NCBI GenBank assembly: GCA_902595725.1
Contig: CACJRJ010000009.1
Span: 1-52,330, forward strand
Direction of reading: 5' to 3'
Length of the DNA: 52,330 nt
From: an uncultured Pelagibacteraceae bacterium
GTDB lineage: Bacteria; Pseudomonadota; Alphaproteobacteria; Pelagibacterales; Pelagibacteraceae
The translations under genes and the position numbers were made by a program. Under the pieces are notes generated by a model that saw nothing but the letters and a program-made list of their open reading frames with translations, ran no database searches and was not told the DNA's origin. This document shows positions 9,418-18,505 of this stretch, one piece after another. Positions within the stretch are counted from its first letter, which is position 1. Each line of letters begins with the position of its first letter.

Positions 9418-10070
9418 AAAATTTAAATCAATTATTATTAAATTTTAATCATAAACAAAATTTTAATTATGATGATTTCTATGTAAGTAAAAGTAATTAT
9501 TATGCATTTCAACTAATTGAAAATTGGCCTAAATGGGAAAAAAATATTTTAAATATATACGGAGAAAGATACAGTGGAAAAACTCACCTTGTAAACATTT
9601 TTTTAAATAAAAATAAAGGAATTAAGATAAATGAAAATGAAATTAATGAAGAAGTTTTCAAAAAGTTTAAACTATATGAAAATATAGTAATTGATAATTA
9701 TAATTCTAAATCTGATGAAAACCTAATGTATTCAATATTTAATTTAATTGATCAAGATAATAAATATTTAATTATAAATTCAATAAACCCAATAAATGAA
9801 ATTAATTATAAATTGAATGATTTAAAATCAAGATCAAAAAATTGTTTATTTGCCAAAATAGATAATCCTGATGATGAACTAATGTTTGCAATTATATTAA
9901 AAAGTTTTTCTGATAGGCAGATTCAAGTGGATAAAAAACTAATTGATTTCGTTATTAAAAGAATAGATAGATCATATGGCAAAATTGTTGATTTTATATA
10001 TAAAGTTGATGAGTTGAGTTTAAAAAAAAAAAAAGCAATTGATTTTAAAATAATTAAAGAAATTTTATAG
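9414..10070 (+). CDS. DnaA-related ATPase, probable Hda/HdaA replication regulator
   Basis: This 218-residue AAA+ protein resembles the ATPase part of DnaA without the C-terminal DNA-binding helix-turn-helix domain. It has a P-loop GERYSGKTH near residues 49-57 and a Walker B-like IVIDNYN near residue 95. The start DDFYVSKSNYYAFQLIENWP is like DnaA/Hda proteins. Known Hda role: with the sliding clamp it stimulates ATP hydrolysis by DnaA and prevents re-initiation. The start codon is GTG, overlapping the DUF2066 stop. The neighbourhood purMN / DUF2066 / hda / aspS matches other alphaproteobacteria. A clamp-binding motif at the N-terminus (about QLLLNF) is plausible. Confidence 0.8.
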   Translation: MKNLNQLLLNFNHKQNFNYDDFYVSKSNYYAFQLIENWPKWEKNILNIYGERYSGKTHLVNIFLNKNKGIKINENEINEEVFKKFKLYENIVIDNYNSKSDENLMYSIFNLIDQDNKYLIINSINPINEINYKLNDLKSRSKNCLFAKIDNPDDELMFAIILKSFSDRQIQVDKKLIDFVIKRIDRSYGKIVDFIYKVDELSLKKKKAIDFKIIKEIL

Positions 10071-10078
10071 GTAATTAA

Positions 10079-11863
10079 TTGAATAAATATAGAAGTCATA
10101 CTTGTGGAGAACTAACCATCAAGGATAAAAATAATAATATTTCTTTGAGTGGATGGATAAATAAAAAAAGAGATCATGGAAATTTACTTTTTTTAGACTT
10201 GAGAGACAATTATGGTGTAACCCAATGTGTAATAGAAAATAGCCATAAAAAATTTAAGGAATTAGAAAAATTATCTTTAGAAACAGTTATTAAGATTGAT
10301 GGAAAAGTTTTAGAAAGAAGCAAAGATACAATCAATAAAGATTTAAATACTGGGGAAATAGAAATTTCAATAATTTCATATGAAGTATTAGGCAAAACAA
10401 AGGAATTACCATTACCAGTTTTTTCTGATCAAGAATATTCAGAGGAAATTAGATTAAAATATAGATTTTTAGATTTGAGAAGAAAAAAAATTCATCAAAA
10501 TATAGTTTTGAGATCAAAAGTTATTGCCTTCATTAGGTCCGAAATGCATAAATTTGGATTTTTAGAATTTCAAACACCAATTTTAACATCCTCAAGTCCT
10601 GAAGGAGCTAGAGATTTTTTAGTCCCTAGCAGATTAAATCCGGGAAAATTTTATGCGTTACCTCAGGCTCCACAACAATTTAAACAATTAATAATGGTCT
10701 CTGGTTTTGATAAATATTTTCAAATAGCACCATGTTTTAGAGATGAAGATGCTAGAGCAGACAGAAGTCCAGGAGAATTTTATCAATTAGATTTAGAAAT
10801 GTCTTTTGTAGAACAAGAAGATATTTTTGAAGTAATAGAAAAATTAATGAAAAGTGTTTTTAAAAATTTCTCAGATAAAAAAATACCTCATGAAAAATTT
10901 CCTAAAATAACTTACTCAGATTCGATGCTTAAGTATGGAACGGATAAACCTGATTTAAGAAATCCTTTAATTATTAATGATCTTACAGAGATATTTAAAA
11001 GAGACGATGTTGATTTTGATATATTTAAAAAACTTGTAAAAAAAGGATCTGTAGTAAGAGGAATAGTTACAAAAAAAACTAAAGATAAACCAAGAAGTTT
11101 TTTTGATGGAATAGATAAGTGGGCAAAAGATGAGGGAGCTTCTGGATTGGCATATTTTACAATAGAAAAAGATGCTGAAATAAAAGCAAAAGGACCAGTG
11201 GGAAAGTTTTTTAGTTCAGATTCACTAAAAGAAATAATGAAAATATCAAATATGGAGGTAGGTGACAGTATATTTCTAGCGTGTGGCAAAGTTAAAGAAG
11301 TAGAAAAAATACTCTCAAATGCAAGAGATAGGATAGGCGAAGAACTTAAATTAATTAATCATGATGTTTTTGCATTTTGTTGGATAGTTGATTATCCAAT
11401 GTTTGAAGAAGATGAAAAAACAAAAAAAATTATTTTTAGTCATAATCCTTTTTCAATGCCCCAAGGCGATATAAATAATTTAGACTTGTCAGAACCATTA
11501 AAAATTAAAGCTTACCAATATGATATTGTTTGTAATGGAATTGAGTTATCATCTGGAGCGATTAGGAACCACATTCCTGAATTAATGTACAAATTATTTT
11601 CAATTGCTGGATATGATAAAAAAATAGTTGATGAAAAATTTAGTGGAATGATTAATGCCCTAAGTTACGGAGCTCCTCCTCATGGTGGAATTGCTCCAGG
11701 AATTGATAGAGTAATAATGTTGTTAGCCGGAGAAAAAAATATAAGAGAAGTAACAATGTTTCCAATGAACCAAAATGCACAAGATTTGATGATGAATGCT
11801 CCATCTGAAGTCAGCGAAGAACAAATTAAAGAGCTTAATTTAGCAATAAAAAAAAATAAATAG
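10079..11863 (+). CDS. aspS: Aspartyl-tRNA synthetase
   Basis: This 594-residue class IIb synthetase has the bacterial length. It has an N-terminal OB anticodon-binding domain, motif 2 region FRDEDARADRSPGEFYQLD, a GAD insertion domain (about 280-420) and motif 3 GIAPGIDRVIMLL near the C-terminus. The invariant QAPQQFKQL aspartate-site segment is present. Translation seems to begin at TTG (10079), because MNKYRSHTCGEL is the expected N-terminus and no in-frame ATG lies nearby. The stop codon directly abuts that of the convergent gene. Many alphaproteobacteria use a non-discriminating AspRS plus GatCAB; that cannot be told here. Confidence 0.96.
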   Translation: MNKYRSHTCGELTIKDKNNNISLSGWINKKRDHGNLLFLDLRDNYGVTQCVIENSHKKFKELEKLSLETVIKIDGKVLERSKDTINKDLNTGEIEISIISYEVLGKTKELPLPVFSDQEYSEEIRLKYRFLDLRRKKIHQNIVLRSKVIAFIRSEMHKFGFLEFQTPILTSSSPEGARDFLVPSRLNPGKFYALPQAPQQFKQLIMVSGFDKYFQIAPCFRDEDARADRSPGEFYQLDLEMSFVEQEDIFEVIEKLMKSVFKNFSDKKIPHEKFPKITYSDSMLKYGTDKPDLRNPLIINDLTEIFKRDDVDFDIFKKLVKKGSVVRGIVTKKTKDKPRSFFDGIDKWAKDEGASGLAYFTIEKDAEIKAKGPVGKFFSSDSLKEIMKISNMEVGDSIFLACGKVKEVEKILSNARDRIGEELKLINHDVFAFCWIVDYPMFEEDEKTKKIIFSHNPFSMPQGDINNLDLSEPLKIKAYQYDIVCNGIELSSGAIRNHIPELMYKLFSIAGYDKKIVDEKFSGMINALSYGAPPHGGIAPGIDRVIMLLAGEKNIREVTMFPMNQNAQDLMMNAPSEVSEEQIKELNLAIKKNK

Positions 11864-12694
11864 TTATTTTTTTCCTTTTAAATTAATTCTTATATCAGAT
11901 AGGTCTACTAATTTTTTTTTATAATTACTTCTTAAAAACCCTTTGCTTGATATATCTTTAACAATTTTTAAAATTTGATTTTGGTCGTCATTTATATCTT
12001 CAGTTTTTTGATCAGAATGTTTATCTGTTACGCCAATTGATGGAGTATGAGCTAAATCTTCTCTATTTAAATAAGAAATAGCTAGTTCTCTAAATATATA
12101 GTCAAGAATTGATGTTGCACTTAAAATCCTATCATTTCCATGCACTTTACCAGAAGGCTCAAATTTTGTTTCAACATATGCGCTAACAAATTCATCCAAA
12201 GGAACTCCATATTGCAAACCAAGTGATATGGCAATTGCAAAATTATTCATTAGGGCTTTTACTAACTCTCCTTCTTTACTCGTATCTATGAATATTTCTC
12301 CTATTTTTCCATCCTCATATTCTCCAGTGTGAAGATATACTTTGTGATCACCAATTGTTGCTTTTTGAATGTAGCCCTTTCTTCTATCAGGCATACCATA
12401 TCTTTTGCTGTTATCATTGATATTATTTTTTGATGTTAAATTACTTACAGTTGGATTAGATTTTATTTTTGATATTAAATCTAATTTATTTTCTTCCTTA
12501 CTGGTAATTTCTGAAACTTTACCAATTTTATCTAAATTTTTTGTTTTTCTATTATCTAGTTTTACATCTAGTATTTCAAATTTTCCGTCATCTCTTCTTT
12601 CAAGATTTTTTAGTTCAGAATCACTAATTTCATCTAAATAATGACTAACTTTAAATGAGCAATTATAGTAAGTTTCAACTAAGTATTTGGCCAT
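11864..12694 (-). CDS. Stand-alone class II ribonucleotide reductase C-terminal-like (TSCPD-family) protein
   Basis: In this 276-residue protein, residues about 95-215 (from [18 protein letters not shown] through [14 protein letters not shown]) closely resemble the C-terminal region of alphaproteobacterial B12-dependent ribonucleotide reductase NrdJ. The catalytic barrel is absent and the N-terminal about 90 residues are different ([20 protein letters not shown]). The redox-active C-terminal cysteine pair of NrdJ is not visible; C12 is the only cysteine I find. Stand-alone TSCPD proteins are known in alphaproteobacteria, but their function is unclear. It is divergent from NDUFA12, with a 114-base spacer, and convergent with aspS. 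Confidence 0.75.
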   Translation of the reverse strand: MAKYLVETYYNCSFKVSHYLDEISDSELKNLERRDDGKFEILDVKLDNRKTKNLDKIGKVSEITSKEENKLDLISKIKSNPTVSNLTSKNNINDNSKRYGMPDRRKGYIQKATIGDHKVYLHTGEYEDGKIGEIFIDTSKEGELVKALMNNFAIAISLGLQYGVPLDEFVSAYVETKFEPSGKVHGNDRILSATSILDYIFRELAISYLNREDLAHTPSIGVTDKHSDQKTEDINDDQNQILKIVKDISSKGFLRSNYKKKLVDLSDIRINLKGKK

Positions 12695-12808
12695 ATATCC
12701 CTTAAATAGTTTTTTTTTGAGTCTTAATATAAATATTGTATATACAAATTATAATTTTAGTCTAATTTATTTTTTACAATTTTAAATTGAATAATTATTA
12801 AAAATTTT
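12695..12808. promoter_or_regulatory. Divergent promoter region between the TSCPD gene and NDUFA12
   Basis: This 114-base, almost pure A+T spacer separates two divergent genes and so must carry both promoters. Several TATAAT-like hexamers can be read on both strands, but composition alone predicts that, so I assign none. No hairpin or known riboswitch is evident. Confidence 0.4.
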
Positions 12809-13168
12809 ATGTTGACACTCTTTAAAGAAATTTTCACTTGGTGGAATCAACAGACAGTTGGAACTAGATTTACGATATTTTTTTTTGGAAAATTAGTAGG
12901 AAAAGATGATCTTGGAAATAAATATTATCAAACTAAAAAAGGAAAGAGATTTATAATTTATAAAGGAGAAGTAGATGCATCAAAAATTCCAAATGAATGG
13001 TATTCTTGGATGCATTTTACTCCAAATAAAATCGAAAATAAACATGAGCTAGAAAAATTTGAATGGCAAAAACCTCACAGACCAAATTTAACAGGATCAA
13101 AAGACGCCTATAATCCAAAAACAAATGCAGAAGCAATTAAAAAAAAATACAATACTTGGAAAAATTAA
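12809..13168 (+). CDS. NADH:ubiquinone oxidoreductase subunit NDUFA12 family
   Basis: This 119-residue protein of the NDUFA12 (17.2 kDa / B17.2) family is a peripheral accessory subunit of respiratory complex I found in mitochondria and alphaproteobacteria. Diagnostic stretches are GTRFTIFFFGKLVGKDDLGN, the RFIIYKGEVDASKIPNEWYSWMH region around residues 50-70 and the C-terminal PHRPNLTGSKDAY. It sits away from any nuo operon, as usual in alphaproteobacteria. Its last 44 bases overlap the start of the next gene in another frame. Presence of this subunit is one of the better lineage markers in the window. Confidence 0.92.
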   Translation: MLTLFKEIFTWWNQQTVGTRFTIFFFGKLVGKDDLGNKYYQTKKGKRFIIYKGEVDASKIPNEWYSWMHFTPNKIENKHELEKFEWQKPHRPNLTGSKDAYNPKTNAEAIKKKYNTWKN

Positions 13169-13529
13169 AATAAAAGAAATATCTTTTTTAATTTTTTCAT
13201 TATTTGTATTTAATATAAAATCTTTCGCAAATGAAATCAGTTTAGTAGAAATTAAAATTTTGGATAAAATTAGCTCTAAAACTAGTCAATTATCATTAAA
13301 TATAGGGAAGGAAATAAAATTTGAAAATTTAATTATTAAGGTTTTAAAGTGTAAAAATTCAGAATTTGACGATAATCCTGAAGTTACAGCATATATGCAA
13401 GTTCAAGACATTACATTAAAAAATAATGATAAGGTTTTTGTTTTTAATGGATGGACTTTTTCTTCGAGCCCTTCAATTACACTATTTGATCATCCAGTTT
13501 ATGATATATGGTTAATAAAATGTTATTAG
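13125..13529 (+). CDS. DUF2155 domain-containing exported protein
   Basis: This 134-residue protein has an uncleaved or late signal segment (about residues 19-35, hydrophobic, ending KSFANE). The following domain ends in NGWTFSSSPSITLFDHPVYDIWLIKC, read as two parts: NGWTFSSSPS, then the DHPVYDIWL family signature. DUF2155 proteins are alphaproteobacterial and of unknown function. They commonly follow the NDUFA12 gene. The only in-frame ATG is at 13125, inside the NDUFA12 gene, giving a 44-base overlap. No later standard start precedes the signal segment. Two cysteines (in LKCKNSEFDD and at the C-terminus) could pair in the periplasm. Its stop shares TTAG with the convergent accC stop. Confidence 0.8.
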   Translation: MQKQLKKNTILGKIKIKEISFLIFSLFVFNIKSFANEISLVEIKILDKISSKTSQLSLNIGKEIKFENLIIKVLKCKNSEFDDNPEVTAYMQVQDITLKNNDKVFVFNGWTFSSSPSITLFDHPVYDIWLIKCY

Positions 13530-14863
13530 ATTATTTTTTCTCTGTCTAACCAAGATACGTTAAAACTAGAGTCTAAAAATTTAGGATGGTTTAGTAGTTT
13601 TTTATGTAGGTCGATAGTAGTTGTAATACCTTCAATAACAAATTCATCTAAAGATCTTTTCATTCTCTGTATAGCTTCAGTTCTATTCCTTCCATGACAA
13701 ATCAACTTACAAACCATACTGTCATAATAAGGTGTGATCTTGTATCCTTGATAAATTGAACCATCAACTCTAGTTCTAAAACCAGATGGTTGATGACACA
13801 TAGTAATCTTTCCTGGCGATGGTTGAAAATTTTTGCTAGGATCTTCAGCATTTATTCTACATTCTATTGCATGACCTCTAGGGTTTATATCTGATTGAGT
13901 TAGCGCTGTATCTCCTGTGTAGGCTATATTAATTTGTTCTTTGATAATATCAATACCTGTAACCATTTCAGATACGGGGTGTTCAACTTGTACACGGGTA
14001 TTCATTTCTAAAAAATAAAACTTTCCATCTTCGTATATAAATTCAACTGTTCCAGCTCCTTCATAACCAATTTTACTAACCATATTTACTGTTTTTTCAA
14101 ATAAATCTTTTCTTATATTTTTATTCAAAATAGGGCTAGGTGTTTCTTCAATTAGTTTTTGGTGTCTTCTCTGAACAGAACAATCCCTTTCATGCAAATG
14201 AACTGTTCTATTTTTTCCTGATAAAACTTGAACTTCAATATGTCTTGGATTTTGGAAAAATTTTTCTATATAAACTTCATCATTACCAAAATATTTTTTT
14301 GCTTCAGTTTTTGCTGTAGCAAATAAATTATCAAACTCAGTTTCTTTGTTAACTATTTTCATTCCTTTTCCACCCCCACCAGCAGAAGCTTTGATTAGAA
14401 CTGGAAAACCAATTTTTTTACAAATTTCTTTTGCTTGAATTTTATCTTTTACTCCACCATCCGAACCTTCAATTACAGGAAGACCATATTCTTTAGCTAT
14501 TTTTTTTGCTTGTATTTTATCGCCCATCATTTCAATTAATTTTGATGAAGGCCCTATAAATTTAATTTTATAATCCTCTAATATTTTTGCGAACTCAGGA
14601 TTCTCAGATAGAAAGCCATAACCCGGATGAACTGCTTCAGCATTTGTAAGTTCAATGGCAGACATGATTGCTGGGATATTTAAGTAACTATTTATTGGCT
14701 GATGGGTTCCAACACACACACTTTCGTCCGCCAATCTGACATGCATACTTTCTCTATCTACATCTGAATGAATCGCAACTGTAGAAATTCCCCACTCCTT
14801 ACATGCTCTAATTACTCTAACGGCAATTTCACCTCGGTTTGCAACTAATATTTTTTTAAACAT
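13526..14863 (-). CDS. accC: Acetyl-CoA carboxylase, biotin carboxylase subunit
   Basis: This 445-residue ATP-grasp enzyme carboxylates the biotin on AccB in the first committed step of fatty-acid synthesis. Sequence signs include MFKKILVANRGEIAVRVIRA at the start, the ATP-binding ASAGGGGKGMK loop near residue 165, HLHERDCSVQRRHQKLIEE, and the MNTRVQVEHPVSEMVTG active-site segment. Length is close to the E. coli enzyme. It follows accB with a one-base overlap. The carboxyltransferase genes accA and accD are not in the window. Confidence 0.97.
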   Translation of the reverse strand: MFKKILVANRGEIAVRVIRACKEWGISTVAIHSDVDRESMHVRLADESVCVGTHQPINSYLNIPAIMSAIELTNAEAVHPGYGFLSENPEFAKILEDYKIKFIGPSSKLIEMMGDKIQAKKIAKEYGLPVIEGSDGGVKDKIQAKEICKKIGFPVLIKASAGGGGKGMKIVNKETEFDNLFATAKTEAKKYFGNDEVYIEKFFQNPRHIEVQVLSGKNRTVHLHERDCSVQRRHQKLIEETPSPILNKNIRKDLFEKTVNMVSKIGYEGAGTVEFIYEDGKFYFLEMNTRVQVEHPVSEMVTGIDIIKEQINIAYTGDTALTQSDINPRGHAIECRINAEDPSKNFQPSPGKITMCHQPSGFRTRVDGSIYQGYKITPYYDSMVCKLICHGRNRTEAIQRMKRSLDEFVIEGITTTIDLHKKLLNHPKFLDSSFNVSWLDREKII

Positions 14864-15222
14864 TACTCAAGAATTAGAATTTTTTGATCGAACTCGACTG
14901 GTTGGCCATCTTCAACACAAATTTCTTTCACTGTACCATCTGATGATGAAGGAACATGATTCATTGTTTTCATTGCTTCTATAATCATAACTGTATCACC
15001 TTTTTTTATTTTTTTTCCAACTTCAACAAATTTTTTTCCTCCTGGTTCTGCAGCAACATACGCTGTTCCAACTATTGGACTTTTTATAATTATTTTGTCT
15101 GATAAATCGATTTCTTCTTCAATAATATTGTCTTTAGATCCAATATCTAAGTCTTTTAATGATTTTTTTAAATCTTCTAAGGCTTGGACTAATTTAATTA
15201 TTATTTTTTTATCTATTTCCAT
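14863..15222 (-). CDS. accB: Biotin carboxyl carrier protein of acetyl-CoA carboxylase
   Basis: This 119-residue carrier has a biotinyl domain in its C-terminal half with the attachment lysine K85 in EAMKTMNHV (usually EAMKMMN). It is shorter than most BCCPs because the Pro/Ala-rich linker between N-terminal helix and biotinyl domain is reduced to a few acidic residues. The protruding-thumb residues characteristic of bacterial BCCP appear to remain (YVAAEPGGKKFVEVG). It lies between aroQ (14-base overlap) and accC (1-base overlap), a very common proteobacterial order. Confidence 0.95.
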   Translation of the reverse strand: MEIDKKIIIKLVQALEDLKKSLKDLDIGSKDNIIEEEIDLSDKIIIKSPIVGTAYVAAEPGGKKFVEVGKKIKKGDTVMIIEAMKTMNHVPSSSDGTVKEICVEDGQPVEFDQKILILE

Positions 15223-15655
15223 TTTTTAGCAATTCATGCATTGCATTTATGGCCAAAATATATCCATTTGAACCAAGTCCACAAATAATTCCAGTGACAA
15301 TTCCAGAAATCAATGATTTTTGTCTAAATTCTTCTCTTTTATAAATATTTGATATGTGTAGTTCAATTATTGGTTTTTTAAATACATCAAGAGCATCTCT
15401 AATTGATACTGATGTATGCGTGTAGCCTGCGGCATTTATTATTATTCCATCATGAGATTTTCTTGAATCTTGGATTTTATTTACGATTTCACCTTCAACA
15501 TTTGATTGAAAAAAGACAGCATTTATTCCAATTTTTTTAGAATGCGTAATGCACTGATTTTTTAATTGATCAAAAGTTATACTGCCATATTGAGATTGTT
15601 CTCTTTCGCCTAATAGATTAAGATTTGGACCATTAATAATAATTATATTATTCAC
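15209..15655 (-). CDS. aroQ: 3-dehydroquinate dehydratase, type II
   Basis: This 148-residue shikimate-pathway enzyme dehydrates 3-dehydroquinate. Family marks are NGPNLNLLGEREQSQYGSIT with the catalytic Tyr, the NAAGYTHTSVSIRDAL segment, and ELHISNIYKREEFR with the active-site His. The start is GTG at 15655, giving MNNIIIINGPNLN as expected. Only 16 bases separate it from the divergent thiS, so promoters must overlap coding sequence. It leads the aroQ-accB-accC unit. Confidence 0.95.
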   Translation of the reverse strand: MNNIIIINGPNLNLLGEREQSQYGSITFDQLKNQCITHSKKIGINAVFFQSNVEGEIVNKIQDSRKSHDGIIINAAGYTHTSVSIRDALDVFKKPIIELHISNIYKREEFRQKSLISGIVTGIICGLGSNGYILAINAMHELLKNGNR

Positions 15656-15671
15656 ACTAAACTTATATTAC

Positions 15672-15890
15672 ATGAATATTAAAAATAAAATAAAAATTAA
15701 AGTGAATGGAAAAAAACTTATATTTGATCATAATACATCAGTTGAGAAATTAACAAAAAAACTCAAAATACCTTTAAATAAAGTAGCTTTAGAATTAAAT
15801 AAAAAAATTATAGATAAAAAAAAATTAAAAAAAATAAAATTAAAAAGTAATGATAAAATTGAAATAGTTCATTTTATAGGTGGTGGATGA
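15672..15890 (+). CDS. thiS: Sulfur carrier protein ThiS
   Basis: This 72-residue ubiquitin-like sulfur carrier ends in FIGGG. The terminal Gly is normally adenylated and thiocarboxylated to donate sulfur for the thiamine thiazole ring. The core is built almost entirely from Lys, Ile, Leu and Asn codons. Its stop overlaps the thiG start (ATGATGA), indicating coupling. The partner genes thiF and thiO or thiH are not in the window, nor is thiC. Confidence 0.9.
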   Translation: MNIKNKIKIKVNGKKLIFDHNTSVEKLTKKLKIPLNKVALELNKKIIDKKKLKKIKLKSNDKIEIVHFIGGG

Positions 15891-16666
15891 TGAAAAAAAA
15901 AGATTATTTAAAAATAGGTAAAAAAAATTTTTTATCTAGATTAATCGTAGGTACTGGAAAATATAAAAATATGAGCGAATGTGCAAAAGCTATAAAAATA
16001 TCTGGCGCAGATATAGTTACAGTTGCTGTAAGAAGAGTAAATATCGAAGATAAAAATAAACCTTTACTAATGGATTACATTGACCCAAAAAAAATTACTT
16101 ATTTGCCTAATACAGCGGGCTGTTTTAATTCAGAAGAAGCGCTAAGAACACTTAGACTTGCAAGGGAGATTGGAGGATGGAAATTAGTTAAATTAGAAGT
16201 TTTAGGAGATAAAAAAAATTTACTGCCTGATATGATAGAGACATTAAAATCAACTGAAGTTTTAACAAAAGAAGGTTTTAAAGTTATGGTATATTGCAAT
16301 GACGATCCATTAATGGCTAAAAGATTAGAGAATGCAGGAGCCATAGCTATCATGCCTCTAGCGGCACCAATTGGATCAGGTTTGGGAATTCAAAACAAAT
16401 TAAATATAAAAATTATAAGAAATCAAACAAAGCTTCCCTTAATTATTGATGCTGGCATTGGTACTGCTTCAGATGCATCAATAGCAATGGAAATTGGTTG
16501 TGATGGAGTTTTAATAAATACTGCAATTGCAAAAGCTAAAAATCCTTTTGTTATGGCTGATGCCATGAAGCACGCTGTTATAGCAGGAAGAAAATCTTAT
16601 TTATCTGGTCGAATAAAAAAAAATATAATAGGAAGCGCTTCTTCTCCAAGCAAAGGCTTAATTTAA
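15887..16666 (+). CDS. thiG: Thiazole synthase ThiG
   Basis: This 259-residue TIM-barrel enzyme joins ThiS thiocarboxylate, 1-deoxyxylulose 5-phosphate and dehydroglycine into the thiazole phosphate. Visible marks are the [11 protein letters not shown] start, [16 protein letters not shown] with the Schiff-base Lys region, [15 protein letters not shown] and [17 protein letters not shown] phosphate-binding loops. ATG at 15887 or the next codon at 15890 are both possible starts. Its TAA stop overlaps the convergent RNase E stop within TTAA. Confidence 0.95.
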   Translation: MMKKKDYLKIGKKNFLSRLIVGTGKYKNMSECAKAIKISGADIVTVAVRRVNIEDKNKPLLMDYIDPKKITYLPNTAGCFNSEEALRTLRLAREIGGWKLVKLEVLGDKKNLLPDMIETLKSTEVLTKEGFKVMVYCNDDPLMAKRLENAGAIAIMPLAAPIGSGLGIQNKLNIKIIRNQTKLPLIIDAGIGTASDASIAMEIGCDGVLINTAIAKAKNPFVMADAMKHAVIAGRKSYLSGRIKKNIIGSASSPSKGLI

Positions 16667-18423
16667 TTTTTTTTTATTTTTTTTTTAAAATATTTTTTCT
16701 TTTTGAATTTTTTCTTGTTAATATTATAATTTTTTGCCTCAGGTTTTGAAATTTTTAGTTTTTGCAAACTTGAAACTTTTTCTATTTTTTCAATTACTTT
16801 GTTCGTTTTTGACAAAAACTCAACTTCATAATCATCTAATCCCAATGAGTTGTTATTAAACAAATTTATTTCAACTTTATTTTTATTTTTAAAGTAATCA
16901 AAATCATCCATATAATTATCTTTAATAAAATTATTGATCTTCTCATTTAAATTTAATTTTATAATTTTTGCGTTGCTTTCTAGGGTTTTTAATTCGATTA
17001 ATTTAATAATTTTTAATACAAAGGTTTCGTTAGATAGTTTTAAATTCCATTTAACGCTACTTTCTCTTAGTCTTTGTCTTGACATTTCAAGTAGTCCAAA
17101 ATTGCTTATTCTTCCTATTTGAATTCTTGCTCTATCAGTTCTACATTTATCTTTTAGTTTTCTTTCAACCAATCTTTTATTTGAGTAATTAAGCATATCA
17201 ATAAAATCTATAATAATTAATCCAGAAAGATCTCTTAATTTTATTTGTCGAGCAATTTCTTCTGCAGCTTCTAAATTTGTATCCAAAGCTGTGCTTTCTA
17301 CATTTTTTTGCTTTATTGAACTACCAGAGTTAACATCTATAGAAACTAAAGCTTCAGTAGGATTAATTACTAAATATCCACCAGATTTTAATTTCACTTC
17401 AGTTTCAAAAATCTGAAATAATTTTGACTCAATTTTTTCCTTAAAAAACAAAGGTAACTTATCTCGATATTTTTTAATTTTTTTTACATTGTTAGGCATT
17501 ACTAATTTCATATAATTTTTTGCTTTTTGATAGCCTTCATTTCCATCAACTATTATATTTTGTGTTTCATCATTATACATATCTCTAATTGATCTTTTTA
17601 TAATATCACTTTCTTGATGAATTAAATTTGGAGCAATAGAATTTATTGCCTTTTCTTTTATTGAATTCCAAATATTAATTAAATTTTTTAAATCATTTTC
17701 AATTTCGTTCTTAGTTTTATTTGAACCAGCAGTTCTTACAATCAATCCCATTTCTTTTGGAATTTGTATTTCATTTAAAATTTTTCTGATTTTCTTCCTA
17801 TCAGCTGGATTAAAAATTTTTCTTGAAATTCCGCCACCTTTTGGTGTGTTTGGCATTAAAACTATATATTTACCAGCTATTGATATAAAGGTACTGAGTG
17901 CGGCACCTTTCAATCCTCTTTCATCTTTAAGAACTTGTATTAAAATTACCTGATTAGGCTTTATTACTTCTTGAATTTTATATCTTTTTCCTGGATATCT
18001 TTTTTCTTTTTTATGTTCTTCGATTTTGTTTTCTAAAGGTGTTTTTTCTATTGGGTCTTGACCGAAAGTATCGCTATTATTGTCATCTAATGTTTTTTCT
18101 TCAGTTCTTTCATCTTCTTTAATTAATTCTTCTCTTACCTTTTCTTCTTCCTCTTTAATTTTTTCTAGATCGCTTAACGGGATTTGATAGTAGTCAGATT
18201 GAATGTCATTGAATGATAAAAAGCCATGTCTTTCTCTTCCAAAATCTACAAAAGCAGCTTGTAAAGAAGGTTCTATTCGGCTTACTTTTCCAAGATAAAT
18301 ATTATTTTTTATTAAACTATTACTTACACTTTCATACTCATAATCTTCGATATTATCATCAGATTTAAGTACAACTCTAGTTTCGTTTGGATGCGATGCA
18401 TCAATATATAAATTTTTTGCCAT
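16663..18423 (-). CDS. rne: Ribonuclease E/G family endoribonuclease
   Basis: This 586-residue RNase E/G family protein has an N-terminal S1 domain split by an acidic insertion (about residues 80-140, many Glu and Asp), as in alphaproteobacterial RNase E. The catalytic aspartates appear as D363 (SIDVNSG) and D406 (IIDFIDM), 43 residues apart as in E. coli (303 and 346). The zinc-link CPxC expected near residue 464 is absent: the sequence there is VKWNLKLSN, without cysteine. The C-terminus is short and very basic ([17 protein letters not shown]), lacking the long degradosome scaffold. Likely roles are mRNA decay and rRNA processing. Confidence 0.9.
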   Translation of the reverse strand: MAKNLYIDASHPNETRVVLKSDDNIEDYEYESVSNSLIKNNIYLGKVSRIEPSLQAAFVDFGRERHGFLSFNDIQSDYYQIPLSDLEKIKEEEEKVREELIKEDERTEEKTLDDNNSDTFGQDPIEKTPLENKIEEHKKEKRYPGKRYKIQEVIKPNQVILIQVLKDERGLKGAALSTFISIAGKYIVLMPNTPKGGGISRKIFNPADRKKIRKILNEIQIPKEMGLIVRTAGSNKTKNEIENDLKNLINIWNSIKEKAINSIAPNLIHQESDIIKRSIRDMYNDETQNIIVDGNEGYQKAKNYMKLVMPNNVKKIKKYRDKLPLFFKEKIESKLFQIFETEVKLKSGGYLVINPTEALVSIDVNSGSSIKQKNVESTALDTNLEAAEEIARQIKLRDLSGLIIIDFIDMLNYSNKRLVERKLKDKCRTDRARIQIGRISNFGLLEMSRQRLRESSVKWNLKLSNETFVLKIIKLIELKTLESNAKIIKLNLNEKINNFIKDNYMDDFDYFKNKNKVEINLFNNNSLGLDDYEVEFLSKTNKVIEKIEKVSSLQKLKISKPEAKNYNINKKKFKKKKYFKKKIKKN

Positions 18424-18505
18424 AGATTTTTTTTATAGTTTTTCATTTTATTTTATAAATTCGGTGCCTTAACTTTAACAAATTCACAAACTAAATTATA
18501 CAAAA
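18424..18505. promoter_or_regulatory. Divergent promoter spacer between RNase E/G and PBP1A genes
   Basis: This 82-base spacer between two divergent genes must hold both promoters. It includes a short G+C-richer patch (tcggtgcc) but no clear hairpin. It is too short for the long autoregulatory leader of E. coli rne. Confidence 0.4.

Noticed and set aside
10912-11289. Minus-strand ORF of 125 codons inside aspS
   Set aside because: It lies fully opposite a well-conserved gene, its protein has no recognisable feature and such shadows are expected.
15656-15671. TPP riboswitch before thiSG
   Set aside because: The spacer is 16 bases and the upstream sequence is aroQ coding; no THI-box conserved segments are visible.
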